Shown here: positions 23,208 through 34,134 of the stretch, piece by piece
Numbering within the stretch: the first letter of the stretch is position 1
Layout: each line of letters starts with the position of its first letter
NCBI GenBank assembly: GCA_958430865.1
Contig: CAUDNR010000780.1
Span: 6,976-65,613, forward strand
Reading direction: 5' to 3'
Length of the DNA stretch: 58,638 bases
From: Entrophospora sp. SA101
Lineage: Eukaryota > Glomeromycota > Glomeromycetes > Entrophosporales > Entrophosporaceae
Translations under genes and position numbers: made by a program
Notes under the pieces: generated by a model
The model's database searches: none
What the model saw: the letters and a program-made list of their open reading frames with translations, nothing else
Told to the model about the DNA's origin: nothing

Positions 23208-23815
23208 CAGTAGAGTCTGTCTAAAAGCATAGAATTTTCGGCCCAAGTTAGGCCATATGTGTTATAAGTATACTGCATATTGTTTGTATATAAGCATAAA
23301 AAAATTCTAAACTTAATACAGGTCACTCCGTTATAATAACGCTCCTGGGACAAGCAAAAAATGTCCGTATAATGGATGTTCTTATTATTATAATAATAAT
23401 AATAACGGGAGTTCATCTAATAAAATCACGTGACTCATAAAAAGGCTATATAACACCTTTAGGGAATTGATTGGTGTGAGAAAAAAACCTTTTTTATTTT
23501 AGTTTTTTTTTGACAGTAAAAAATTGACCAGGCCTTTTTGGGAATAACTAAACATTTAAAAATATTTAGTAATTGCGTACTTGATGTAAAAGAATAGTAA
23601 TTGATCTTTTTTTTATAAATATGTATATTCAACAATAAACATGTTAACTGATTTTTATTTTAAAAAAAAATCATGAATTTTGTGACATCATAAACATATA
23701 AATGCAAAACCTGCTTTTTAAGAATAACCTGCAGTTTACTATCTAAAAATTTTCTTACGTCGCAGCATAGGATTTTTTCTTGGCTTGACAGTATGCTTAT
23801 AGACGGATTCTGCTG
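23208..23815. mobile_element. pogo-like MITE, 608 bp, TA target duplication
   Basis: The left end CAGTAGAGTCTGTCTAAAAG and the complement of the right end, CAGCAGAATCCGTCTATAAG, are inverted repeats. Each end is flanked by TA (23206-23207, 23816-23817). Internal CCGTTATAATAACGC and CCGTATAATGGATG motifs fit pogo/Tigger-type ends. No transposase frame is present. Confidence 0.65.
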
Positions 23816-23985
23816 TAATTAACATTGGGAAGGTGCACTTTAGGCATCATGGAAAAAATTTTAAAATTTAAAAAAAAAGGTTATGGTTAAAATGTTAAAG
23901 TGAAGCGACTTTTTTAAATCTTATTTGAATACATTTCACCAAGTTCAAACGATTATATATATATATATTCCTATTCATAAGCTTA

Positions 23986-24152
23986 AGCTTAAGCCATGGT
24001 TGGAATTTGGTCACAGCTAAACAATTCCTTGGCCGTTTGGTCAGCCAAAGCAGCCAAATTTTTTCAATTTTAACGACATTGATATAAAATTGTCATATCT
24101 ACTTTATTAGCCAAAACGGCCAAACAGCCAAATGCCAACATTGGCTTAAGCT
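23986..24152. mobile_element. Small MITE, 167 bp
   Basis: The left end AGCTTAAGCCATGGTTGGAA and the complement of the right end, AGCTTAAGCCAATGTTGGCA, are inverted repeats. Inner GCCAAA / TTTGG motifs repeat toward both sides (GCAGCCAAA, ACGGCCAAACAGCCAAA). There is no coding capacity. The superfamily is not clear. Confidence 0.6.
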
Positions 24153-24579
24153 ACTCGCTCAAAAAATATCCATTTTGAAAAAGGTTTGAAATGAATATGT
24201 TTTGCAAGAGGAGATTTCCTCAATTACTGGCCCAGCTGCGCCAGTAATCGATAGTGAAATAATAATACAGGAAATAAATATAAACAGACACTTCAAAAAG
24301 AAATGATTAGGATTATCAATTAAAAAAATTTTTATTGGAATCAATTGTATATACATAAAATTAAAAATTATATTATCAATTCCTCACAAATTGGATTTTA
24401 AATAAAAAACATGTTGATCGATCGAATCTGTTTAAATCTGTTAAAATCCAATTCAACAAATTACGAGAAAATAAATAAAATAATAATACAAGAAAAATGG
24501 ATGTATTTTTTACCTAAAAAATATTTACAAAAATAACAACCATGTTAAATACTATATGTTACTAATGAACTTTTATATA
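24153..24579. other. Downstream flank of the hemocyanin-family gene
   Basis: AT-rich; the 3' flank of the gene ending at 24580. No gene seen. Confidence 0.4.
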
Positions 24580-25983
24580 TTAATTATTTAAAGGAACTAA
24601 TAAAGGAAAATCTTCAACCCAACGAATTGTAAAATCTCGTATAGCAACATTTGGTAAATGAGCAAACGTTTGATAAAATGATTTATTTATAAAAGGTCTA
24701 TCAAATGGATAACCCATTGGATGTTTATCAGGATATTTATCTCTCCATTTTCTACCACCACATAATAATTGACTTCCACATGTTGGAGCAACAGGAATCA
24801 TATCATCTTTACCATCTGATACATAAACCATCATTTTAAATCGAAGACCTTCCTTCGTTCCTCTTGGAATCACCATATGGTATGGCCAACCACAACCACA
24901 AAATATCGCTTCAGATTGTTTATCTAATGTTAATTGGTCTAGTGAATTCACGTAATCAGGTGTCATCTGGGTGGATTTTTCCATTTGTCTAATAGTCTTT
25001 TGTGCTGGTTTACGTATACCAATTGACTGGTCGCAATCTTGTGATATTATGGTTTTCTCATATGGTTTCAATATTCTTTTGAATTTGTCAAGTTCTATCC
25101 AGTGAACATACGAATCCATAAATACCTCTGGAACGATAAAAACTCTAAACGTTACTGGCAATGACTTAATATTTGATTGATGGAGTAAAATGGGAAAGAG
25201 GATGGAAACGGGTTTTTATTAATATATAATTCTACATAATGATAACATCAGAGTATCAAAGTATTGTTTTAAAGTTCATTTACTTACTTTAGATGATAGA
25301 TTTTCAATACGGAAGAAAGTAAAGAATTCTCTCGGGTACATAAACTCAATGATTTCTTTATCATTGGTATCTTCAAGCCAAACATGAACTCTTTGTTTCA
25401 TAGTAGTTTGTAATTCGTTGGTGAATCCGGTAACATTTACCAATGTTTTATCAAAATTATTACCACCGATTGTTTTCTTGGCATATTTAACCCATCCATT
25501 ATGATCACCATCTTTATCAAGATTAAATAGCTCGTCTTTAAATGCAAGGAAAATGTCATTATTTCCAATTTTTATTGGTGGGATATCATTACTGAACATG
25601 TTCAAGCCTAATCTAGTTTGCCATCTAACATAAATATCATCAATGTGACGATGCCATCTCCAAAATAATGGATCACGACACCCTGCACGAGCACCAACCA
25701 AAACACCTGGTGGAGCATTAGTATCATTGGGAGCCATAACGCGACCAAGCATTGCGTGCCCAACATTATGTAATACGTCTTCAATGACAGCACCTAAATC
25801 AGTATTTCCATTAGGGTCATTTAATAAGTTAGATGGGTTAAGATAAGTCTCTTCGCCATCAATCCATTTTTCCAATGTTATCAAAGCATTTTCCAATTCT
25901 TTAAGTGTATATGATGTATCGTCTTTACGATTATCCTGTGTCATAACAACTAAAATAATCAAAAACAATAATAATTAACATTA

Positions 25984-26028
<45 letters not shown>

Positions 26029-27162
26029 TACGATTAAATAAGAAATCCAATTATTATTTATTGATTCGTTTATTAACCTGTATCATGAAAAACTTGACCA
26101 GGTGGACGAGATGGAAAGTGAACAACTTTATTATTAACGATTTCATATAAATGGGAAGGTGGATAAAAAGCATCAGGTATAGGTTCTCGATAATTTGGTA
26201 AAGCTGCGACTTTTGCTACTCCAAGTGCATAACGTTCAGCATCATATCTAAAAAATAAAAAAATGATTAAACATATATAAAATATCTTCTAATATATATA
26301 TATATATCCATCAATACCACTACCAATGAAAGATGTTAATTAATTACCTTGCTAACATGAATCTGTGCATATAAATAAAATTTTCTCCTTCTCTATCTTT
26401 ATATGTACCGTTAACTGGACTATTAACAAAAACTACATGCCAATGTTCATGATGGACATTAATAAGTGGATCATTTCTCCACCAATACAAAGCATCTTTT
26501 ACTGGAACTGTTTTGTTAACTTTAACATTTTCTATATTTGTTGTTGGTGATGATGATGGTGATGGTGATGACGATGGTGGTGATGACGATGGTGGTGGTG
26601 ACGACGATGATGGTGGTGGTGATGATGATTGTTTTTCAATCGAATTAGTGGTACTAATCGATGGCGTAGTTGAAGTATCGGGTTGTCTAATTGGTGGAGG
26701 TGAAGGTGTAGGTGTAGATGACGACACCGATGATTGTTTTTCTGGTTTTCTTTTTAACGGTTCAACTATACTTCGTTTTTTGAATTTGACATTTTCATAA
26801 TCTTCATAATCTTCATTTTCATCATCATCATTTTCGTTTGCATATACTTCCACATCTCTTTTATTAAATTTGCTTCTAGGAACAAAATACATTAAATTAT
26901 AACGTCGATGTAATTCTTGATCGAAGGATTCTAATTCAGTATCATCATAGCCATCGTCGTATATATCATTGATTAATGCTCCTCTTGACTTTAGTTTCGA
27001 GCATAGTAGCTAATCGATTAAAGAATTGAATTAATTATTAAAGTGTTGGGAATGGATGGATGGATAATTAGAAAGAATGTTACTCACCAATGAAGCAAGT
27101 TTACCTCCATCCTGAATTTGTGCGAGTTCGTTTAGACATCGATTTGATGTAGCAATTGACAT
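24580..27162 (-). CDS. Hemocyanin/prophenoloxidase-family type-3 copper protein
   Basis: Five exons (27162-27088, 27009-26348, 26247-26078, 25949-25288, 25164-24580) join in frame with GT..AG introns to 717 residues. The copper-binding core follows the arthropod hemocyanin/phenoloxidase pattern rather than the common fungal tyrosinase one. CuA has His212 and His216 (HHEHWHVVF) and His240 (YMHRFMLARYDAERY). CuB has His363 and His367 (LHNVGHAML) and His402 (DPLFWRWHRHIDDIY). The C-terminal domain has FCGCGWPYHMVIPRGTKEG, a hemocyanin-C hallmark. All six copper ligands are present, so oxygen binding or phenol oxidation is plausible. A Ser/Pro-rich low-complexity insert (about residues 115-170) and an acidic stretch replace most of the usual N domain. 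No signal peptide is visible, as in arthropod proPOs. The start was chosen for its in-frame splice to exon 2; upstream is AT-rich. Confidence 0.87.
25981..26030. repeat. (TTA)n microsatellite
   Basis: About 14 TTA/ATT units lie inside the third intron of the hemocyanin-family gene. Likely length-variable. Confidence 0.9.
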
Positions 27163-28929
27163 TAATTTAAAAAAATTTTTTTTTAAATGGTAAAAAAATA
27201 ATTATGATTTTTAAAAAAAATTTCTCGTTTAAAACATAAAGAAGGAAGAAAAAAAATAGGATTACTATAGTATTATCCTTTTTATTTATAAGGTGGCTGT
27301 GAGGTTAAATTATTGTCAAAGAAATCTTATTTGTTTTTTAAATGACCTGATTTATTTTGTTTTGATACAAACTATTAAACATTCATCAACATCATAATAA
27401 TTATACTAATAAGGAGTGTGGCTGGCTTATTTTTATCGATGGCTTTTTACAATAAACAAAAATCCAAAGCCATTACATTAAATCATTTATCCAAATTAAT
27501 CAATTGCACTTAAAAAAATCAATGAATAAATAATTACTATTTAAATATATTTAACAAAAAAAAAAGTTACTCCCTGGAATTCTTTTAAAATAAAGACTGG
27601 GAGTTACACAAACCATCAATAAAAAGGCTTACGCTGAACCATTTATAACCGACCAAGCCTTTTAGGCAATCCTATTTTTTACTGAAATCCTTCCTAACTT
27701 CCTTCACTATAACGATCCATACTATTATTTTTCAATTTTAGGATTCAAATCACGATTCAATGACATCACTCATATTATATCAATCATTAAAATTTTTACG
27801 CTTTATTAGTATTGTTAAAAAAATACTTTCTCAGACAGAATGTGATTGATTATATCCGAATTCGAGGAAAAATTTTATATAATAAATTCATCAATTATCG
27901 AGACAATAATAATAGTATTCAACACAATTCAAATTATGACCCTTGCAATTACACTCCGTCAAGAAAAACAAACAATGAATTATATATGGCTGCCTCCGGT
28001 ACTTATGGTTAGTCCTCGTTAAAAGGATGTTTTCATGCCGATTTTATGTCGCTTGTTTTAAAAATTTGCTCGTTCTTCTTGTTCCCGACATAAATTTTAT
28101 TTGAGTTTAGAATGAGGCAATAAATGATTTGCATGAAAGTTTGTGAAAAAAAAAGTCCCTTTATGGTATGGACTTTATAAATAAAATCTATTTATTATCG
28201 TGAGTTGCTTTGCATCATCTTGGACATGTTTATTAAATTACTAATTGTTTTCAAAATCCTTGGTAACTAATTGCAGAATTGTCTGGTGGCCTCTTTATCA
28301 GAAATAACCACCTACCATTTCCGTTTCTTCCTCTTCATCAGAATTATCAGTTACTGTAATTCTTATGCTGGTTGTTACTTCTTCATCAATGTAAATAAAA
28401 CTTTCTGCGGTAATTGGGATCTTGCAGATTTAATTCATCAATCGAAACTTGTAAAATTTAGAAATTTCAACATTAATACAAGAAATTTGATTCAAACTTA
28501 TTGCTTCTTCGGTGTCAGGTAAGATTTTTTCTCGATTTATTTATAATTTACGTTTATCCGTGTTTCATTCACAAAATTATTTCATCGACGATAATTTGTT
28601 GCGAATTAATAATAAATAATTTATCATTGCCCTTGATTTTTTTTATTTTAATTCACTCACCATAAGAATTTTTATTTAATATCGAATCTGCTCGCTGGTT
28701 GATCACATTTGTGGCTAATGCTAAACAATTTGACTACTACTGTTGCACGGAACCGGTTTGAACATTTGAAATCGTGAATAGATGTGTATATAGATTATAT
28801 AGATTAATATAGATTAATATGTAGAAGAAGAAGCTTGAGAAATTTGTGAAACACAAATTTTTAATTAGTATAAATAAAAATAAACAGTATATATTTTTAT
28901 TATTGTAATTTCTCACTTGGGAAAAAAAA
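27163..28929. other. Intergenic between hemocyanin-family and F-box genes, unassigned coding-like pieces
   Basis: The first 600 bp are the upstream region of the minus-strand gene. Plus-strand frames at 27812-28012 (KKYFLRQNVIDYIRIRGKI) and 28271-28522 (INVNKTFCGNWDLADLIHQS, ending at a GTAAGA-like donor) could be exons of an unknown gene or remnants. I cannot join them convincingly or recognise a family. The F-box gene's upstream region is the last 300 bp. Confidence 0.35.
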
Positions 28930-30588
28930 ATGACGGTTATCAATTCGTTACCGAATGAATGCTTTCAAGAAATATTCGAGCATGTTAGCAATCAAGGACC
29001 CGGATTATTTTCAAGCCTTTTGGTTAATAAAATATGGTGCATAAATGTCGTATATGTGTTATGGAGTAGACCGTTCGAAAAGAAATACAAGTTTGTAAAA
29101 ACACCAATCATCATTCAAACATATTTGAGATTTTTAAGCATAGAAGATAGAAAAGAAATTGAAACTCTAATCAATAAAAACACTCATAGCGAAAGTGACG
29201 GAGGAGGATACGATGTAGAGTTAACAAGAAAACCATTGTTTGATTACCCAAAATATTTAAAAGAACTTGATTTTCAAGTCTTCGTCCACAAAATTGTTGA
29301 ATGGGCCGGAACTAAAAACAAAAAACTTAGAAATCAAGATAACTACAATGATATCATAAGTCTGATTATCGACCAATTAATCAGATTGTTTTCTAGAAAA
29401 TCTAACAATTTAGATTATTTAAGTTATTGCGCTTCAAGGAGTTGGTCAAAAGCACCAAATTTTGAGTTTCTTAATGATGATGATAATAATAATAGCATAA
29501 GTAGCATTAACAATGAAGGAAATGTAAATTTTCTAATTAATTTGACACAATTTCAATTTCATATCTGGAATTTAAATGATGATGATGATGGAAACATTGT
29601 AAAATTTGTCAATTTGGTCGGTTCATCTAGTAAGAAAATAAGAAAGTTAGATATTTCTTATGGAGATGACAAAGAAGAAAATATAACAAATTCAATCATT
29701 GAATTGATCAAAAAGCAAAGAAACCTTTATGATATCTTAATAAAACGTCACTCTAATAACATATCATCGCTGATTAAAGCTTTAGAATGTCAGTCAAATA
29801 GTTTAAGATCTTTATCTATAAAAGATGCAATATTCGATATTGAAGATTTCAAAATTTTATCTAAATTCAGAAACATTTATCAACTTGCCATGGAAAATTG
29901 TGCCCCATCATCAAAAGATTTCAAAAATAGTTTAGCAGATTCAAATTTTAGTTTTAAAAACTTGGATTTTGGATTTTATAAAATGGATAGAGATTATTAT
30001 CCCAAATATCAAAATGAATTTATTAAATCAAGCGGCAAGAATTGCAAAAGATTGATAACTAATTTCTTTACCGTCGAGATTGGGAACGCAATCATCAATC
30101 ATTGTGACAACATAGAAGAATTTAAAATTATTGGCATTTTAACACCATGTTATCCAATAGTGATTAGAGTATTAAATAATTTTAAAAATTCACTAAAAAA
30201 GCTTTCATTAAGATTTGATAGTAATCCAATGGAGGAGGTTAATCTCATAAATTTATTAAAAAACAACTTGCCACTGAATTTAGAATATCTAAGAATAGTA
30301 ATTAATAATGAAGGTGATTTGAAGGAACTCTCCGATTTATTATCATCCAATGAGATTGCGTCTTTAAATACTCTAATTATTCAGAATAATAACCATAAAC
30401 ACGAGACTGAAATATTAAAAATCATTTTAAATTTCGTAAATAATAATAAAATTTCTACTTTGAAAACCTTGGGAATGAATTACAAAAAGAGAGATGATGA
30501 GAAAGAAGCAATAGAATTAAATAGAAAATTGGTCGAAGATTATAAAATCCAAATTTATCATATTGAGGATTTAAAAACTTGGTTTTAA
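28930..30588 (+). CDS. F-box protein with leucine-rich C-terminal region
   Basis: A single exon of 552 residues. The F-box lies at about residues 5-50 (INSLPNECFQEIFEHVSNQG, then FSSLLVNKIWCINVVYVLW). F-box proteins bind Skp1 and present substrates to SCF ubiquitin ligases. The remainder has irregular leucine-rich repeat-like segments (KIRKLDISYGDDKE, NSLRSLSIKDAIFD, NSLKKLSLRF, LNTLIIQNNNHK), fitting the many F-box/LRR genes of glomeromycete fungi. There is no signal peptide or membrane helix. The ATG follows an A-rich leader (GAAAAAAAAATG). The frame is undamaged. The substrate is unknown. Confidence 0.85.
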   Translation: MTVINSLPNECFQEIFEHVSNQGPGLFSSLLVNKIWCINVVYVLWSRPFEKKYKFVKTPIIIQTYLRFLSIEDRKEIETLINKNTHSESDGGGYDVELTRKPLFDYPKYLKELDFQVFVHKIVEWAGTKNKKLRNQDNYNDIISLIIDQLIRLFSRKSNNLDYLSYCASRSWSKAPNFEFLNDDDNNNSISSINNEGNVNFLINLTQFQFHIWNLNDDDDGNIVKFVNLVGSSSKKIRKLDISYGDDKEENITNSIIELIKKQRNLYDILIKRHSNNISSLIKALECQSNSLRSLSIKDAIFDIEDFKILSKFRNIYQLAMENCAPSSKDFKNSLADSNFSFKNLDFGFYKMDRDYYPKYQNEFIKSSGKNCKRLITNFFTVEIGNAIINHCDNIEEFKIIGILTPCYPIVIRVLNNFKNSLKKLSLRFDSNPMEEVNLINLLKNNLPLNLEYLRIVINNEGDLKELSDLLSSNEIASLNTLIIQNNNHKHETEILKIILNFVNNNKISTLKTLGMNYKKRDDEKEAIELNRKLVEDYKIQIYHIEDLKTWF

Positions 30589-30953
30589 ATTCTTGGATAT
30601 TTTTTATTTATTTACCATATATGTATATGTGTGTGTGTGTATATATATATATATACATATATAATACTATAAATATGTGTGTGTATAAAATATATTAAAT
30701 ACGAACAAAAAATTTATTATTATTATTATTATGTTGCTAGAGGTAACTTCCAATATGTTTTACTATTGCAAATACCAAGTTGTGTGGTAGATATTATTAT
30801 TGTTTGTTAAATGGACACTTTCGACAATAATAAAACTCGTAAGGTATCATCGTAACGCACTTCCAACCTAGTGTAGTCTTTAACACATTGGTGCTTTGCG
30901 TCTTTTTTAATTGATCTCTCTCATTGTGTATACACTCGATTATTAGAAACGAA
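30589..30953. other. F-box gene 3' flank with TG/TA microsatellites
   Basis: A (TG)n(TA)n tract at about 30628-30664, a second TGTG tract, and (TTA)n at 30713-30731. No gene. Confidence 0.6.
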
Positions 30954-31840
30954 TAGGGATGTTAAATGGTCGGTTCGGTTTAAAAACCGTGTTAGACCGG
31001 TTTGAACCGTGGTTTGTCGATCATATACTAAGATCTGATTGGCCAATTTTAATAACCGTTGTTGATCACATACTTTTAAATATGAGTGGTTAATTTTAAA
31101 CAACGATTTTTAATATAATATACATATACATGCAATACTTTTACTGTAAGCTTTGATAATTCTTTTGCAATTAAATTATGATGATTTTCAAATATTTGAT
31201 AAATTTGATTTTGTAAAGATTGACGTGTTGGTAAGATATACCATGAATCAAAGATATTGCATAATTTTTTAAACCAAAAATTTCCTATAACTGAAAATGG
31301 CATTTGAAACCCAACAATAAAATTAATAACAGCATCTGTACATTCTTTTATTCTTTTATTATCATTTTCTTTATATGGTTTTTGTAATTGATTTGTTGTA
31401 GAAAGAATATTACTATGTTCTTTTGTTAAATGATCCATAAGTGGTCATGTTGATGATTTTTTTGCATAATTTTTTTAACATAGACTACAAACAATTCTTA
31501 TAACTTCATTTTGACTATTACATTTTTTATACATAAAAATTCCAAACCGCAGATGTTGTTTTACTTTTATTACTTAAAGATATATTTTCCATTGCAGGAT
31601 GTGAGCAAATATTATTAATTGAAGATAGACTTTCAAATATTTGTTATATTATCTAAAATAGAGTCATTGTCATCATTGTCATCATCGTTTTCTTGTTCTA
31701 TTAATTTAAAGCATGTTGATAGTCTAGATTATATTGAACATCTGTAATAAACTCATTAATTACATCTGAGTTAAATTGATTAATTTCAAACTCAGGAAAA
31801 TTATTGTTGTTGTCAGAAAAATCATTGTCATTAAACATTA
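30954..31840 (-). pseudogene. Degenerate hAT transposase/element
   Basis: One terminus begins TAGGGATGTTAAATGGTCGG at 30954, with GGTTCGGTTT/GGTTTGAACCG sub-terminal motifs typical of hAT ends. The minus strand from about 31838 encodes, with several stops, an acidic N-terminus (FPEFEINQFNSDVINEF). A BED-type zinc finger follows (CSLC then HLTKEH, with stops between), then a hAT segment (MPFSVIGNFWFKKLCNIF, SWYILPTRQSLQNQI). No catalytic C-terminal part or second terminus is present, so the element is truncated. It abuts a Tc1 fragment on the opposite strand near 31840. BED-hAT identity is inferred from motif order. Confidence 0.7.
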
Positions 31841-32240
31841 TATGTAAAGAATTACTTCAAAAACGAATTAAACAATTTTGTAGTAGAGGTTACAAATTTC
31901 AAGATGACAATGCACCAGTACATACAGCAAGGAATGTACAAAATTGGATAAAGAAAAGAAAATAAATGTATTGACTGATTTGCCATCTCAATCACCTGAT
32001 CTTAATCCAATTGAGCATTTATGGAGTGAATTGGAACAGAGACTGAAAAAACAAGAAAATTATCCAAAAAATGCAACAGAATTGGAGGTTGCAATTAAAG
32101 AAGAATGGTCTCAAATCCCTCAGAGTGTATTAAATAACCTTATTGAACAACATCGTCTGAATATTTTTTGGAGGGCAGTGTATATAGAACAAAGTTTCAA
32201 TCTTCATACACACAACATGTATAATCTTTTTTATTATTAT
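31841..32240 (+). pseudogene. Tc1 transposase C-terminal fragment
   Basis: The plus strand encodes KFQDDNAPVHTARNVQNW, a one-base frameshift, then LPSQSPDLNPIEHLWSELEQ and a C-terminal helix region (EWSQIPQSVLNNLIEQHRLN). These are the second and third catalytic blocks of a Tc1 DDE transposase. The N-terminal half and the inverted ends are missing. It belongs to a different Tc1 lineage from the elements in the inverted repeat, since the motifs differ at many positions. Confidence 0.8.
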
Positions 32241-32752
32241 TAAAAAAACCAAACTAACAAATCATTAATACTAGTCTCTGATTCAGGCGTATATACATCA
32301 CTATCATCATTTTCACTTCTTCACTGACATCATCTTCATTTTCATCATCTTCCTGTTTTAAAAAAAAATTTATTTTGTGTTACATTTTATTACTATATAT
32401 ATGTACATGTTCATGATTCCAAAAATTACGTGCGCACGATGCGCGTGACATGCGTACTGGAACATATCTAAGAACAAAAATTTCTTTTATATAAAAAAAT
32501 TTCAGTTGGAGAATGAATGTGTTACATCCTGGACCACATGATATACAACTCAATCCAACCCTATTTTCAACTCATTGTAAATGCATGCCTATATCATCAA
32601 TTAATAAAAATGCTCAACTTATTGAAATACACTTTGAAGATCATTGCCATACCAATTATAATAAGTAGAGCCTCTCTATAAAAGGTTAAACATTAAAAAA
32701 TTTTCCCGAACTGAAGTAAATGCCATCTATCAATTAAAAAGTATAGATAAAT
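32241..32752. other. Intergenic, unassigned scraps
   Basis: A plus-strand frame at about 32514-32669 (NVLHPGPHDIQLNPTLFSTH) ends at TAG. The minus strand near 32260-32355 has an acidic scrap (EDDENEDDVSEE) with a frameshift. Neither is recognised. Confidence 0.3.
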
Positions 32753-34134
32753 ATGAATGATAGTGATAGTAAAATAAAAGATGGAATTGAAATCATTGTT
32801 ATTTCAGAAGAAAAAAAACTAAAGCAAATAAATTATTTCAAGGTTATATTATATTTATATATACAAGAATTTTTGCTTGTTTGATAAGAATTACATATAA
32901 ATATTGACAAGTAAATTGATTAAATTTAATATCAGAAAAAAATATGAAGCTGCAATAACTAAATATACAGAGGTCATTGATTTAAACCCCAATGTTGTGG
33001 CTTATTATGCAAATTGATCTTTTTCTTATATCAAAACTGAAACATACAAATATGCAGAATTAGCAATAAAAATTGATCCAACATATACAAAGGTATTTAT
33101 AATATAGGCATTATAAAAGAAATATTTAAAATATTACAGTATTATGTTAATATTCATTTTTTATTTTTTATTCTTCTTTGTTGGTATAGGAGCACTATAG
33201 AAGAGCAGTAGCAAACATGGAACTTTGTAGATTAGAAATGCCCTTTGAGATTTTTGAATAGTTAGTGGAATATCATGCAATTTTTTTCATTTTGAAATGA
33301 TATTAATAATTCGTCATTGTATAAAAATATTTTGATAGGTTAATAAAAGATTCCAAGTAATACAAATGCAGAAGCTGGTTTAAAAAAATGTGAAAAAATT
33401 GTAAAAAAAAAAAAGAAATTTGAAAAGCTATTTTGGTATTTATGGATTTAATTATTTAAGTAATTAATTTTAAAATTTTTTGATTAAATTAATTTCGGGG
33501 TTTTTTTTATTTTAATTCTACAGGTAGATCATAAATCTATACTAGATTCATTGGATTTGGACTCAATAAGTAATATTTAGTTTTTGTGTATAAATATTTA
33601 TTTGAACATGAAGTCATTATCTAATAATTATATATCTGATAATTTTGATTTGCAATGACACTTGTAGAATCATCATATGATGGACCTAAATTACAAAATG
33701 ATAAAATCACATTAGAATTTGTCAAAGAAATGTTAGATTATTTCAAAGATCAAAGAAAATTCATCAAAAATATGCATATAAGGTATCATTATTATTTCTA
33801 TCACCTCTATTAATAAATTAAATGTTTCATTAATCAATCACTTTAATCAATAGATTATTTTATCAGGTAAGAAATTTGATGTTAAAAGTCTCATCATTAG
33901 TAGACATCGATATTCCAAAAGATTCTAAAATCACAGTTTGTGGAGATATTCATGGTATGATATTTATGATAATACATTATGTATTAATATATTTTGATGT
34001 ATTTTTACACTATTGATTGATGTTTTTCTCTCTTTTTAAAAAAATTTATATAAAAGGACAATTTTATGATCTATTAAATATCTTTGATCTTAATGGTCTA
34101 CCATCTACAAATAACATGTATTTTTTCAATGGTG
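32753..34134 (+). pseudogene. PP5-type serine/threonine phosphatase pseudogene, truncated
   Basis: PP5/Ppt1 has three TPRs followed by a PPP catalytic domain and associates with Hsp90. From the ATG at 32753 there are TPR pieces (KYEAAITKYTEVIDLNPNVV, then YYAN stop SFSYIKTETYKYAE, then HYRRAVANMELCRLE), the linker (KLQNDKITLEFVKEMLDYFK), the start of the phosphatase domain (VCGDIHG split by an intron) and GQFYDLLNIFDLNGLPSTNN ending YFFNG. The next motif should be GDFVDRG, but the sequence switches to transposon DNA at 34135. A TGA replaces an Arg codon in the second TPR, and other frames slip. It was dying before or after truncation. PPP family identity is good. Confidence 0.78.

Noticed and set aside
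26513..26800. Asp/Gly-rich open frame on the plus strand
   Set aside because: Antisense to the Ser/Pro-rich insert of the hemocyanin-family gene; low complexity.
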